This document shows positions 29,163-36,815 of a stretch of DNA of 51,948 nucleotides, in pieces. Numbering within the stretch: the first letter of the stretch is position 1; every line of letters starts with the position of its first letter. The notes beneath the pieces are model-generated. The model saw only the letters and a program-made list of their open reading frames with translations. It searched no databases and was not told where the DNA came from. A program made the position numbers and the translations under genes. The stretch is from positions 1 to 51,948 of the forward strand of contig JANXZA010000143.1 in NCBI GenBank assembly GCA_025355745.1, read 5' to 3'. This DNA comes from Rhizobacter sp. (lineage in GTDB: Bacteria; Pseudomonadota; Gammaproteobacteria; Burkholderiales; Burkholderiaceae_C).

Positions 29163-29909
29163 CTATCCGCGCCCCACAAACGGCATCTTGGTCGCCATCA
29201 CCGTCATGAACTGCACGTTCGCTTCGAGCGGCAGGCTGGCCATGTGGACGACGGCGTCGGCCACGTGCTTCAGGTCCATGCGCGGCTCGGCCATCAGCGT
29301 GCCGTTGGCCTGCAGTACGCCGCTGGTCATGCGCTGCGTCATTTCGCTGGCGGCGTTGCCGATGTCGATCTGGCCGCAGGCAATGTCGTGTGCGCGGCCG
29401 TCGAGCGAGGTGGATTTCGTCAGGCCGGTGATGGCGTGCTTGGTGGCGGTGTAGGGCGCGCTGAACGGCCGCGGTGCATAGGCCGAGATCGAGCCGTTGT
29501 TGATGATGCGACCGCCGCGCGGGTCTTGCGACTTCATCAGCGCGAAGGCCTGCTGGGTGCACAGGAAGACGGCGGTCAGGTTGATGTCGACGACGGCCTT
29601 CCATTGCTCGAAGCTGAGCTCGTCCATCGGGATGGCGGGCGCGCTGGTGCCGGCGTTGTTGAACAGCACGTCGAGCCGACCGAAGCGCGCACGCGTGGCC
29701 GTGAACAGCGCTTTCACGGCGGCCGGGTCGGTGGCGTCGGTGGGCACGGCCAGCGCATTCGCGCCGAGTGCGCCGGCCAGCGCGATCGTCTCGTGCAAGG
29801 CATCGGCGCGGCGCCCGGCCAGCACCAGCTGATAGCCGGCGGCGAGCAGGGCAAGCGAACTGGCGCGGCCGATGCCGCTGCCTGCTCCGGTGACCATGGC
29901 GACTTTCAT
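29163..29909 (-). CDS. SDR family NAD(P)-dependent oxidoreductase
   Basis: This is a classical short-chain dehydrogenase/reductase of 248 residues. TGAGSGIG binds the cofactor (residues 7-14), LFNNAGTSA gives the NNAG motif, Ser is in NNGSISAY, and the catalytic pair sits in YTATK. The protein has no signal or membrane segment and should act in the cytoplasm. The substrate is not defined; ketoacyl or sugar alcohol oxidoreduction is typical of the family. The ribosome-binding site AAGGAG precedes ATG 29909 by about 10 bases. It lies 13 bases after the membrane-protein stop, so it is the second gene of that operon. Confidence 0.9.
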   Translation of the reverse strand: MKVAMVTGAGSGIGRASSLALLAAGYQLVLAGRRADALHETIALAGALGANALAVPTDATDPAAVKALFTATRARFGRLDVLFNNAGTSAPAIPMDELSFEQWKAVVDINLTAVFLCTQQAFALMKSQDPRGGRIINNGSISAYAPRPFSAPYTATKHAITGLTKSTSLDGRAHDIACGQIDIGNAASEMTQRMTSGVLQANGTLMAEPRMDLKHVADAVVHMASLPLEANVQFMTVMATKMPFVGRG

Positions 29910-29922
29910 TGGGGTGACTCCT

Positions 29923-30720
29923 TCAAGGTGGGGTGGGGGCATCGGCGCTGAAGCAGTCGATGAACGTGAAGTACAGCGAGGCGTAGAACACGGTGGTGAG
30001 CAGCAGCGACATCGGCACGGCGGCCAATGCGAACAGTTGCGCCTGCCCGAGCAGGCCGAACACGAGGCTGCCGCCCACGCCCACCGCCAGAACCAGCGCG
30101 AACCAGACCAGGCTGTAGACAGCGAACGCGTAGCGATTGCGCCAGCACGCGACGGTGCTCGAAAACAAGGCCTTGGCGCAGCCGTGGCTGTCCCAGTGGA
30201 CGAGTGCCGGCGCGTGCCAGAACGGCACCGACAGCGCGCCCGCCAGGCCCAGACGCAGCAGCAGGCCGATCCACAGACCCGGCTCGGCGAGCTTGTCGGC
30301 CAACAGCTGGGGCGATTTCTGCGCGGCGGGCAGGGCGTCCATCAAGGCCTCGAAAGCGCCGCCATCGATGCGGTCGCTGAGGAACATGATGAAGAAGGTG
30401 GCCACAGCGTAGGCCAGCCCGAGCTGCAGCATCGCCACTACCTGCGGGCGCGGTGCGCGCAGCGGCTCGATGAAGACGCGCGGCGTGGCAAAGCGGCCGT
30501 CCAGCGCCATCCGCGAGGCGATCATGAAACCGAGTGAGACCAACGGCAGCAGCGCCAGCACCAGCAGCGTGCCGATGATCGGCAACAGCGCGAACACGAA
30601 GACGGCGAACATGAACGCGGCGAACAGCGCGGCGAAGGCCATCGGCTGTTTGAAGAACACCTGGAAGCCCTGGCGCACCCAGTGTGCGCCGCGGCCGGCG
30701 GGGACGGTTTGAAGCTTCAT
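29923..30720 (-). CDS. BPSS1780-type integral membrane protein
   Basis: This is a polytopic membrane protein of 265 residues with about six hydrophobic segments (for example [69 protein letters not shown]). The N-terminus [20 protein letters not shown] resembles the Burkholderiales BPSS1780 membrane proteins, whose function is unknown. The ATG at 30720 begins a run that overlaps nothing. It is followed by an SDR gene after 13 bases. I infer an operon, but no functional link is visible. Confidence 0.8.
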   Translation of the reverse strand: MKLQTVPAGRGAHWVRQGFQVFFKQPMAFAALFAAFMFAVFVFALLPIIGTLLVLALLPLVSLGFMIASRMALDGRFATPRVFIEPLRAPRPQVVAMLQLGLAYAVATFFIMFLSDRIDGGAFEALMDALPAAQKSPQLLADKLAEPGLWIGLLLRLGLAGALSVPFWHAPALVHWDSHGCAKALFSSTVACWRNRYAFAVYSLVWFALVLAVGVGGSLVFGLLGQAQLFALAAVPMSLLLTTVFYASLYFTFIDCFSADAPTPP

Positions 30721-30781
30721 GCGGGTCGGTGTCGAGGTCGAAGAAGGAAGGTGGGAGACGATGTGGCCGGGCAGCCGTGAT

Positions 30782-31822
30782 CTAACGCGGCGACTCAGCG
30801 GCAAAGTGCCACGGCGCTGCCACTCTTTCGCGCAGCACGCGCTCGAAGTGGCCGGGGTCGTGTGCCGTCAACAGGTTCGCGTCGCGCGGCAGGTACAGAT
30901 CCCACAGGCGCGAGATCCAGAAGCGCAGCGCGGCGGCGCGCATCAGCGCCGGCAGCAGGCGCCGCTCGGCGCCCGTCAACGCGCGCCCGGCGTCGTAGGC
31001 GGTGACGAAGGCGGTGGCGCGCACCTCATCGAGGCGGCCGGATTCGAGGTCGATGCACCAGTCGTTCAGGCACACCGCGATGTCGAACAGATAGGTGTCG
31101 ACTGCGGCGAAGTAGAAATCGAACAGGCCGGTGAGTTCGTCGTGGCTGGCGTCATCTCTGGCGTCACCTCTGGCGTCACCGCTGTCATCAACGCCGGCGC
31201 CGCTGTCGAACATCACGTTGTCGCGGAACAGGTCGCCGTGGATGGCACCTCGCGGCAGCGCCGCATAGGCCGCCGAGGTAACGACCTGGCCGGCGAACGC
31301 CAGCTCGGCTTCGATCAGTTCGCGCTGTTCGCGGGCAAGAAAGGGCGCCACCACCGGCACCGTCTCGGCCCACCACGCAAAGCCGCGCAGGTTGGGTTGG
31401 ATGAGCGGGAAGTCAGCCCCGGCCTCGTGCATTCGGGCCAGCATCGCACCCACACTGGCGCAGTGGGCCGGGCCGGGCGACAGGCGGTGGCGGCCGCGCA
31501 GCCGGTCGACCATCGCAGCGGGCTTGCCGCACACGCTGTGCAGAATCGCGCCATGGGCATCGGCCTTCGGTCCGGGCACCGGCAGGCCGCGATCGGCCAG
31601 GTGCTTCATCAACTGCAGATAGAACGGCAGCTGCTCGAACGACAGACGCTCGAACAGCGTCAGCACGTAGTGGCCCTCGAGATTGCCGGCGCGGGTGTCG
31701 ACAAAGTAGTTGGTGTTCTCGATCCCGCCGGTGATGCCTTGCAAGCCGCTGAGTTCGCCCAGGCCAAGACGGACCACCAACGCAGCGGCCGCGTCGCGCG
31801 AGACTTCGGTGTAGACCGCCAT
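30782..31822 (-). CDS. thrB: Homoserine kinase (aminoglycoside-phosphotransferase-like type)
   Basis: This enzyme phosphorylates homoserine for threonine synthesis. The 346-residue protein has the APH fold: GLQGITGGIENTNYFVDT (nucleotide-binding loop), AIHGDLFRDNVMF (catalytic Asp/Asn) and FDFYFAAVDTYLFDIAVCLNDW (metal Asp). The start MAVYTEVS is family-typical. The DUF2782-polA neighbours match the usual beta-proteobacterial context. An Asp/Ala-rich insertion of about 18 residues between NVMFDSGAG and GLFDFYF comes from a 12-bp tandem repeat (31145-31190) and is not usual in ThrB. It lies near the active site but probably in a loop. Confidence 0.92.
   Translation of the reverse strand: MAVYTEVSRDAAAALVVRLGLGELSGLQGITGGIENTNYFVDTRAGNLEGHYVLTLFERLSFEQLPFYLQLMKHLADRGLPVPGPKADAHGAILHSVCGKPAAMVDRLRGRHRLSPGPAHCASVGAMLARMHEAGADFPLIQPNLRGFAWWAETVPVVAPFLAREQRELIEAELAFAGQVVTSAAYAALPRGAIHGDLFRDNVMFDSGAGVDDSGDARGDARDDASHDELTGLFDFYFAAVDTYLFDIAVCLNDWCIDLESGRLDEVRATAFVTAYDAGRALTGAERRLLPALMRAAALRFWISRLWDLYLPRDANLLTAHDPGHFERVLRERVAAPWHFAAESPR
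31145..31190 (-). repeat. 12-bp tandem repeat inside thrB
   Basis: Units of TCTGGCGTCACC (plus strand), two perfect (31156-31179) with degenerate copies on either side, encode Asp-Ala-Arg-Gly/Asp repeats. Unit changes would keep frame. Confidence 0.75.
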
Positions 31823-31848
31823 GGGCGTCAACGTGGCGCCGGGCTAAT

Positions 31849-32250
31849 TCAGAAGTCGAGCACGTTCCAGACGCGCTTGCCGACCGCGCTGCGCGCCCCG
31901 CCGGTGCCGTCGAAGGTGTCGCGGCCGGCATTGCCGGTGATGATCTCGTAGCGTTTGCGCGGCCCCAGCTTCGGCGTGACCGAGACGCTCGTGGCCTGGC
32001 CGCGAACCCGCAGCTCGTCGATGCGGGCGCCGTCGTCTTCGATCACGGTTCGCTTGACATCGGGCTCGCTGCGGTCTGCCGCAGCCGCATTGATGACAGG
32101 CGCGACTGGTGCGACTGGTGCGATAGGTGCGTCCGGCGCCGTGGAAGCAGCCGGCGCCGGCACGCCATTCGGCGCCGCCGGCTGCGCCTGGCAAGGCGAG
32201 CCGCAAGCCGCGCCCAGCATCAGCGCAGCGATCAGGAGTTGGGAATTCAT
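31849..32250 (-). CDS. DUF2782 family exported protein
   Basis: This small protein of 133 residues has a signal peptide (MNSQLLIAALMLGAACGSPCQA), a Pro/Ala-rich linker with an APVAP-type repeat, and a C-terminal DUF2782 domain (DVKRTVIEDDGARIDELRVRG, PKLGPRKRYEIITG, and the terminal GKRVWNVLDF). The family is common in beta- and gammaproteobacteria next to polA and thrB, and its function is not known. It is 26 bases upstream of thrB on the same strand and divergent from polA, so it is likely cotranscribed with thrB. Confidence 0.88.
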   Translation of the reverse strand: MNSQLLIAALMLGAACGSPCQAQPAAPNGVPAPAASTAPDAPIAPVAPVAPVINAAAADRSEPDVKRTVIEDDGARIDELRVRGQATSVSVTPKLGPRKRYEIITGNAGRDTFDGTGGARSAVGKRVWNVLDF

Positions 32251-32314
32251 GGCCCGATTCTAGGTCGCCGAATACCCCTCGCTCGCGCTCGGAGGGCTGC
32301 TTCACAATGGCTGC

Positions 32315-35083
32315 ATGAGCGACAAGACCTTGCTGCTGGTGGACGGCTCCAGCTACCTCTACCGCGCCTATCACGCACTGCCCGATCTGCGCGGGCCGGG
32401 GGCGGTGCCCACCGGTGCGATCCACGGCGTGGTGGCGATGATGAAGCGGCTGCGCGAACAGTACCCGGCAGCCCTCGGCGCCTGCGTCTTCGATGCCAAG
32501 GGCAAGACCTTTCGCGACGACTGGTACGGTGAGTACAAGGCGAACCGCGCGGCCATGCCGCCCGACCTGGCGGTGCAGATCGAGCCGATCCACGCGGCCG
32601 TGAAACTGCTCGGCTGGCCGGTGCTGTCGGTTCCCGGCATCGAGGCCGACGACGCGATCGGCACGCTGGCGCATGTCGCCTCGGACGCCGGCTTCACCGT
32701 CATCGTCTCGACCGGCGACAAGGACCTGGCTCAGCTCGTGAGCCAGCATGTCACGCTCATCAACACGATGAGCAACGAGCGCCTCGACGAGGCCGGCGTG
32801 CTGGCCAAGTTCGGCGTGCCACCGAGCCGCATCGTCGATTACCTGACCCTCGTCGGCGACACCGTCGACAACGTGCCGGGCGTGGCGAAGGTCGGCCCGA
32901 AGACGGCCGCGAAGTGGATCGCCGAGCATGGATCGCTCGAAGGTGTGATGGAAGCTGCTGCGACGATGAAGGGCGCCGCCGGCGAGAACCTGCGCGCTGC
33001 CCTCGACTGGTTGCCGCAGGGCCGGCGCCTCGTCACCGTCGTCACCGATTGCGACCTCGCCGGCCACGTGCCCGGCTGGCCGGGGTTCGACTCGCTGGCG
33101 CTGACGCCGCTCGATGTGCCGGGGTTGTTGACGTTCTACGACCGCTTCGGTTTGCGCAGCTTCAAGCGCGAGCTGGAGGGTGCCAGTGCGGGTGCGGCGG
33201 CGGTAGCGGAGCCATCGTCTCCGGCCCCGGCTGTCGATGCGATCGTCGTTGCGGCGGCCCCTCCCGCGCCGCTCGGCGACAAGCACTACGAGACCGTGCT
33301 GACGGTCGAAGCTCTCGACCACTGGATCGCGAAGATCGACACCGCGCCGCTCACCGCCATCGACACCGAGACCGATTCGCTCGACGGCATGCGCGCGCAG
33401 ATCGTCGGCATTTCGCTGGCGGTCGCGCCGTTGGCAGCCGCCTACATCCCGCTGCGCCACAGCTATGGCGGCGCGGCCGACCAGTTGCCGATCGACCTCG
33501 TGATGGCGCGCCTGCAACCTTGGCTCGAAAACCCGGCACGCGCCAAGCTCGGCCAGAACATCAAGTACGACACCCATGTGTTCGCGAATGCCGGCATCCA
33601 GGTGCGCGGCTATGTGCACGACACGATGCTGCAAAGCTATGTGCTTGAGGCGCACAAGCCGCACGGCCTGGAAAGCCTGGCAGACAGGCACCTGCGCCGC
33701 AAGGGCCTGAGCTACGAAGACCTGTGCGGCAAGGGCGTGCACCAGATCTCGTTCGCCCAGGTCGAAATCGAACGCGCCGCCGAGTACTCGTGCGAAGACA
33801 GCGAGATGACGATGCAGGTGCACCAGGCGCTGTGGCCGCAGCTCGAACGCGAACCCGGCCTGCTCGATGTATACCGGCGCATCGAGATGCCGACGGCGCA
33901 GATCCTGCTGCGCATCGAGCGCACCGGCGTGCTGATCGACCCGGCGCGCCTGGCCGCCCAGAGCCAGCAGCTCGCCGAACGCATGCTGGCGCTGGAGCGC
34001 GAGGCTTACGAACTCGCAGGTCAGCCCTTCAACCTGGGCAGCCCGAAGCAGATCGGCGAAATCCTGTTCGGCAAGCTCGGCCTGCCGGTGAAGAAGAAGA
34101 CCGCGAGCGGCGCGCCGAGCACCGATGAAGAAGTGCTGGCCGAACTCGCCGCCGACTACCCGCTGCCGGCGCGGCTGATGGCGCACCGCAGCCTGTCGAA
34201 GCTGAAGGGCACCTACACCGACAAGCTGCCGTTGATGATCAACCCGGCCACCGGCCGCGTCCACACCAACTACGCGCAGGCGGTGGCGGTGACCGGGCGC
34301 CTGTCGAGCAACGACCCGAACCTGCAGAACATCCCGATCCGCACGCCCGAGGGCCGGCGCGTGCGCGAGGCTTTCATCGCACCACCCGGCCACTCCATCC
34401 TGAGCGCCGACTACTCGCAGATCGAGCTGCGCATCATGGCCCACATCTCCGGCGACGAAGGCCTGCTGCGCGCGTTCGGCGACGGTGTGGACGTGCACCG
34501 CGCCACCGCCAGCGAAGTCTTCGGCGTGGCGGTGCCCGAGGTCAGCAGCGAGCAGCGGCGCTACGCCAAGGTCATCAACTTCGGCCTCATCTACGGCATG
34601 AGCGCGTTCGGCCTGGCGAGCAACCTGGGCATCGACCGCACGGCGGCCGGCGCCTACATCGAGCGCTACTTCGCGCGCTACCCCGGCGTGAAACGCTACA
34701 TGGACGAGACCAAGGTTTCAGCGCGCGACAAGGGCTATGTGGAAACGCTGTTCGGCCGGCGCGTCTACCTGCCCGAGATCAACGGCGGCAACGGCCCGCG
34801 CAAGAGTGCCGCCGAACGCCAGGCCATCAACGCGCCGATGCAGGGCACGGCGGCCGACCTGATCAAGCTCGCGATGATCGCGGTGCAGGGCGTGCTCGAT
34901 GCCGAGCAACGCGCCACGAAGATGATCATGCAGGTGCACGACGAACTGGTGTTCGAGGTGCCGGCCAGCGAGCTCGACTGGGCGCGTGTGGCGGTGCCGC
35001 GCATCATGGCGTCGGTGGCCGAGTTGAAGGTGCCCTTGCTGGCCGTGGTGGGGGTGGGGGCGAACTGGGATGAGGCGCATTGA
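32315..35083 (+). CDS. polA: DNA polymerase I
   Basis: This is a 922-residue repair and Okazaki-fragment polymerase with three domains. The 5'-3' exonuclease occupies roughly residues 1-290 (LLLVDGSSYLYRAYHALP, VSTGDKDLAQLV). The 3'-5' exonuclease spans about 335-515 with DTET at 350-353, so proofreading residues are kept. The polymerase domain runs from about 530 (ADYSQIELRIMAHIS with Asp699; YAKVINFGLIYGMSAFG; QVHDELVFEV). All motifs are intact and length is normal. It is monocistronic and divergent from the DUF2782-thrB pair. The last bases before its ATG include CACAAT, a possible -10. Confidence 0.97.
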   Translation: MSDKTLLLVDGSSYLYRAYHALPDLRGPGAVPTGAIHGVVAMMKRLREQYPAALGACVFDAKGKTFRDDWYGEYKANRAAMPPDLAVQIEPIHAAVKLLGWPVLSVPGIEADDAIGTLAHVASDAGFTVIVSTGDKDLAQLVSQHVTLINTMSNERLDEAGVLAKFGVPPSRIVDYLTLVGDTVDNVPGVAKVGPKTAAKWIAEHGSLEGVMEAAATMKGAAGENLRAALDWLPQGRRLVTVVTDCDLAGHVPGWPGFDSLALTPLDVPGLLTFYDRFGLRSFKRELEGASAGAAAVAEPSSPAPAVDAIVVAAAPPAPLGDKHYETVLTVEALDHWIAKIDTAPLTAIDTETDSLDGMRAQIVGISLAVAPLAAAYIPLRHSYGGAADQLPIDLVMARLQPWLENPARAKLGQNIKYDTHVFANAGIQVRGYVHDTMLQSYVLEAHKPHGLESLADRHLRRKGLSYEDLCGKGVHQISFAQVEIERAAEYSCEDSEMTMQVHQALWPQLEREPGLLDVYRRIEMPTAQILLRIERTGVLIDPARLAAQSQQLAERMLALEREAYELAGQPFNLGSPKQIGEILFGKLGLPVKKKTASGAPSTDEEVLAELAADYPLPARLMAHRSLSKLKGTYTDKLPLMINPATGRVHTNYAQAVAVTGRLSSNDPNLQNIPIRTPEGRRVREAFIAPPGHSILSADYSQIELRIMAHISGDEGLLRAFGDGVDVHRATASEVFGVAVPEVSSEQRRYAKVINFGLIYGMSAFGLASNLGIDRTAAGAYIERYFARYPGVKRYMDETKVSARDKGYVETLFGRRVYLPEINGGNGPRKSAAERQAINAPMQGTAADLIKLAMIAVQGVLDAEQRATKMIMQVHDELVFEVPASELDWARVAVPRIMASVAELKVPLLAVVGVGANWDEAH

Positions 35084-35095
35084 GGTGCCGGCGGT

Positions 35096-35452
35096 TCAGT
35101 TTCCTCCGTCCCCCGGCCCGGATTCGTTGTCTTCGGTCAGCCACGCCGGGATGTCGCGCTTGGCGTGCAGCACACGCCAGATCTCGATGCGGTCGGGCAG
35201 CAGCATGTAGAACACGATGTACGGGTAGCGAGTGCAGACCCAGCTTCGCAAACCAGGGATGTTCAACGCATGCGCCCAGCGGGGGGACCCGGTGGCCGGT
35301 GCGCGTTGCACATGGGTGAACGCGCGTTCAAGGGCGTCGACGAACCCATCGGCGGCGGATCCAGAAACATCGAGGTAGTGCCCCAGCGCGGCGTCGATGT
35401 CCCGGTCGGCTTGTTCGCGCCGCACGAGCGGCAGGCGCCGTTTGCGGGCCAT
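35096..35452 (-). CDS. parE: ParE/RelE-superfamily toxin
   Basis: This is a 118-residue toxin of the ParE/RelE fold. The N-terminal helix contains ADRDIDAALGHYLDVSGSAADGF, and the C-terminal beta-sheet reads YPYIVFYMLLPDRIEIWRVLHAKRDIP, matching the family's VLH-x-RRD end. ParE toxins poison DNA gyrase; RelE toxins cut ribosomal mRNA. The helix pattern favours ParE. It lies 7 bases downstream of a ParD-like antitoxin gene, in the usual antitoxin-toxin order. The C-terminus is somewhat longer than typical ParE. It is convergent with polA, separated by 12 bases. Confidence 0.88.
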   Translation of the reverse strand: MARKRRLPLVRREQADRDIDAALGHYLDVSGSAADGFVDALERAFTHVQRAPATGSPRWAHALNIPGLRSWVCTRYPYIVFYMLLPDRIEIWRVLHAKRDIPAWLTEDNESGPGDGGN

Positions 35453-35459
35453 GGTCGCG

Positions 35460-35729
35460 CTATCCTGCGGGTTTCGTCCTGGGTTTTGGCTTCTTTGATT
35501 TCGCCACAGCAATGCGCCGGCGCAACCCGGCGAAGTAGCGAGCATCGGCCTGTCCGACAATGGGCGAACGCGCACCGTCGATGATCAAGGCCCGGAGTTC
35601 CAGCCGATCCTGATCGCGGCGGATGAGTTCTCGCACGTATTCACTGGACGTGCCATAACCCGTGCGGCCGACCTGCCGATCAACGAATTCGCGCAGCGTC
35701 TCAGGCAAAGAGATGTTCATGGTGCTCAT
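35460..35729 (-). CDS. parD: ParD-like ribbon-helix-helix antitoxin
   Basis: This is a protein of 89 residues. The N-terminal ribbon-helix-helix (MNISLPETLREFVDRQVGRT, then GTSSEYVRELIRRDQDR) binds DNA. The C-terminal basic tail AKSKKPKPRTKPAG is unusual in length and charge and would wrap the toxin. ATG 35729 (MSTMNIS) is preferred over ATG 35720 but both are possible. It should repress its own promoter, and the candidate promoter and operator lie just upstream. Confidence 0.88.
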   Translation of the reverse strand: MSTMNISLPETLREFVDRQVGRTGYGTSSEYVRELIRRDQDRLELRALIIDGARSPIVGQADARYFAGLRRRIAVAKSKKPKPRTKPAG

Positions 35730-35735
35730 CGCCCG

Positions 35736-35764
35736 ACTGTACGTCAGCATGGCACTTGCCTCAA
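35736..35764 (-). promoter_or_regulatory. Candidate promoter of the parDE pair
   Basis: On the minus strand TTGAGG (35764-35759), a 17-bp spacer and TACAGT (35741-35736) give a good sigma-70 pattern. It lies 7 bases before the antitoxin ATG, so the transcript would be nearly leaderless. The overlapping CTGACGTACAG is partly palindromic and could be an operator. Confidence 0.5.
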
Positions 35765-35822
35765 CAAGGTGTGGCAAATTTTGGCGATCTTCCAGACAGC
35801 GCAAAGCGCTTTGGCGCGTTCG

Positions 35823-36686
35823 CTACCCATCCGTCGACAACGCCTCGACGCAGTGGTACGGCAGCACCACCCGCCCGTCCGCGCCGGCCACCGCCTCGAT
35901 GCCGATCACCGGCGCGGCCGACTGCACCGAGCCGAAGATCGTCGCGAACGCCACGTCGGCCGCGTCGCGGCCGGTGCCCAGGCGCACGAAGCCCATCGGG
36001 ATGGCGGTGCCCGACGGGTCGAACAGGTACCAGCGGTCGCCGAGGTAGCACTCGACATAGGCGTGGAAGTCGGTCGGGCCGAGGGCTGGGTCGGCGCCGT
36101 AGTCGATGCCGGTGGCGAAGCGCGCGGGGATGTTGATGGCCCGGCACAGCGCGATCATCAGGTGCGCGAAGTCGCGGCAGACGCCGGTCTGCTCCATCAA
36201 GGTGTCGAGCGCCGAGGTCTGCGAGTTGGTGGTGTTCGATGCGAACGTGGTGCGCTCCAGCACCCAGTCACGAATTCCCTGCACCCGGCTGTAGCCCTGC
36301 CAGCGCGAGCCGAATTCGCGCATCGCGAACTTGTGCAGCCGGTCCGACTGGCAATAGCGGCTCGGGTAGATGTAGCCCAGCACGGCAGCCGGCAGCAGTG
36401 CCACCGGCACTTCGCCGATCTGCTGCGGCAGCGCGACGTGATGGGCCAGGTCGATGGTGGTTTGATAGCCCACCCGCAGCGGCCCTTGCAGCGCCGTCAA
36501 GCGCAGATATCGGTTGCCCGTGGCGGGGTCGGTCTCGACCCGCGACGCCACGTTCTGGTTGATCGTCAGGGCCTCGCTCAACACGCGCTGGCGCGCGGTG
36601 TGAGCGGCGTGGATGTTGAAGACGAAATCGCAGCCGCGGCCGTAGATCTCGTAGTCGAGTTGGAGCGAGAGCTGGAGTCGGATCAT
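35823..36686 (-). CDS. Transglutaminase-like (papain-fold) protein
   Basis: This is a protein of 287 residues. The N-terminal 100 residues are a beta-domain (LQLDYEIYGRGCDFVFNIHAAH). The transglutaminase core has the full catalytic triad: Cys170 in GVCRDFAH, His208 in DFHAYVE and Asp223 in FDPSGTA. No signal peptide is seen, so it is cytoplasmic. Bacterial members are often proteases or peptidoglycan-modifying enzymes, and this long N-domain type is often linked to circularly permuted ATP-grasp genes, which are absent here. It is divergent from ppk1. ATG 36686 is chosen; upstream residues MTRINPPGTLRR look non-conserved. Confidence 0.88.
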   Translation of the reverse strand: MIRLQLSLQLDYEIYGRGCDFVFNIHAAHTARQRVLSEALTINQNVASRVETDPATGNRYLRLTALQGPLRVGYQTTIDLAHHVALPQQIGEVPVALLPAAVLGYIYPSRYCQSDRLHKFAMREFGSRWQGYSRVQGIRDWVLERTTFASNTTNSQTSALDTLMEQTGVCRDFAHLMIALCRAINIPARFATGIDYGADPALGPTDFHAYVECYLGDRWYLFDPSGTAIPMGFVRLGTGRDAADVAFATIFGSVQSAAPVIGIEAVAGADGRVVLPYHCVEALSTDG

Positions 36687-36775
36687 GGTGCGGGCCTTTC
36701 GACGCTGCCCAACGTTAGCACCGCGATCGACAGCGACAACGACAACTCGTCGCAGCGTCCCAGGCGGGTTGATGC

Positions 36776-36793
36776 GCGTCACGAAGCTGTCGC
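36776..36793 (+). promoter_or_regulatory. Candidate Pho box upstream of ppk1
   Basis: GCGTCAC-GAAG-CTGTCGC (36776-36793) has the 7+4+7 layout of a PhoB site; the second half matches CTGTCAC at 6 of 7, the first at 4 of 7. After exactly 10 bases comes TAAACT (36804-36809). Only 6 bases separate this from the ATG, so the transcript may begin at or very near the start codon. Confidence 0.5.
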
Positions 36794-36815
36794 GAGAAAT
36801 TCATAAACTGGTGGC

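Noticed and set aside
31844-34498. Minus-strand ORF of 884 codons antisense to polA
   Set aside because: It lies fully opposite polA, is Arg/His/Gln-rich and has no recognisable domain. In GC-rich DNA the frame opposite a real gene is often open.
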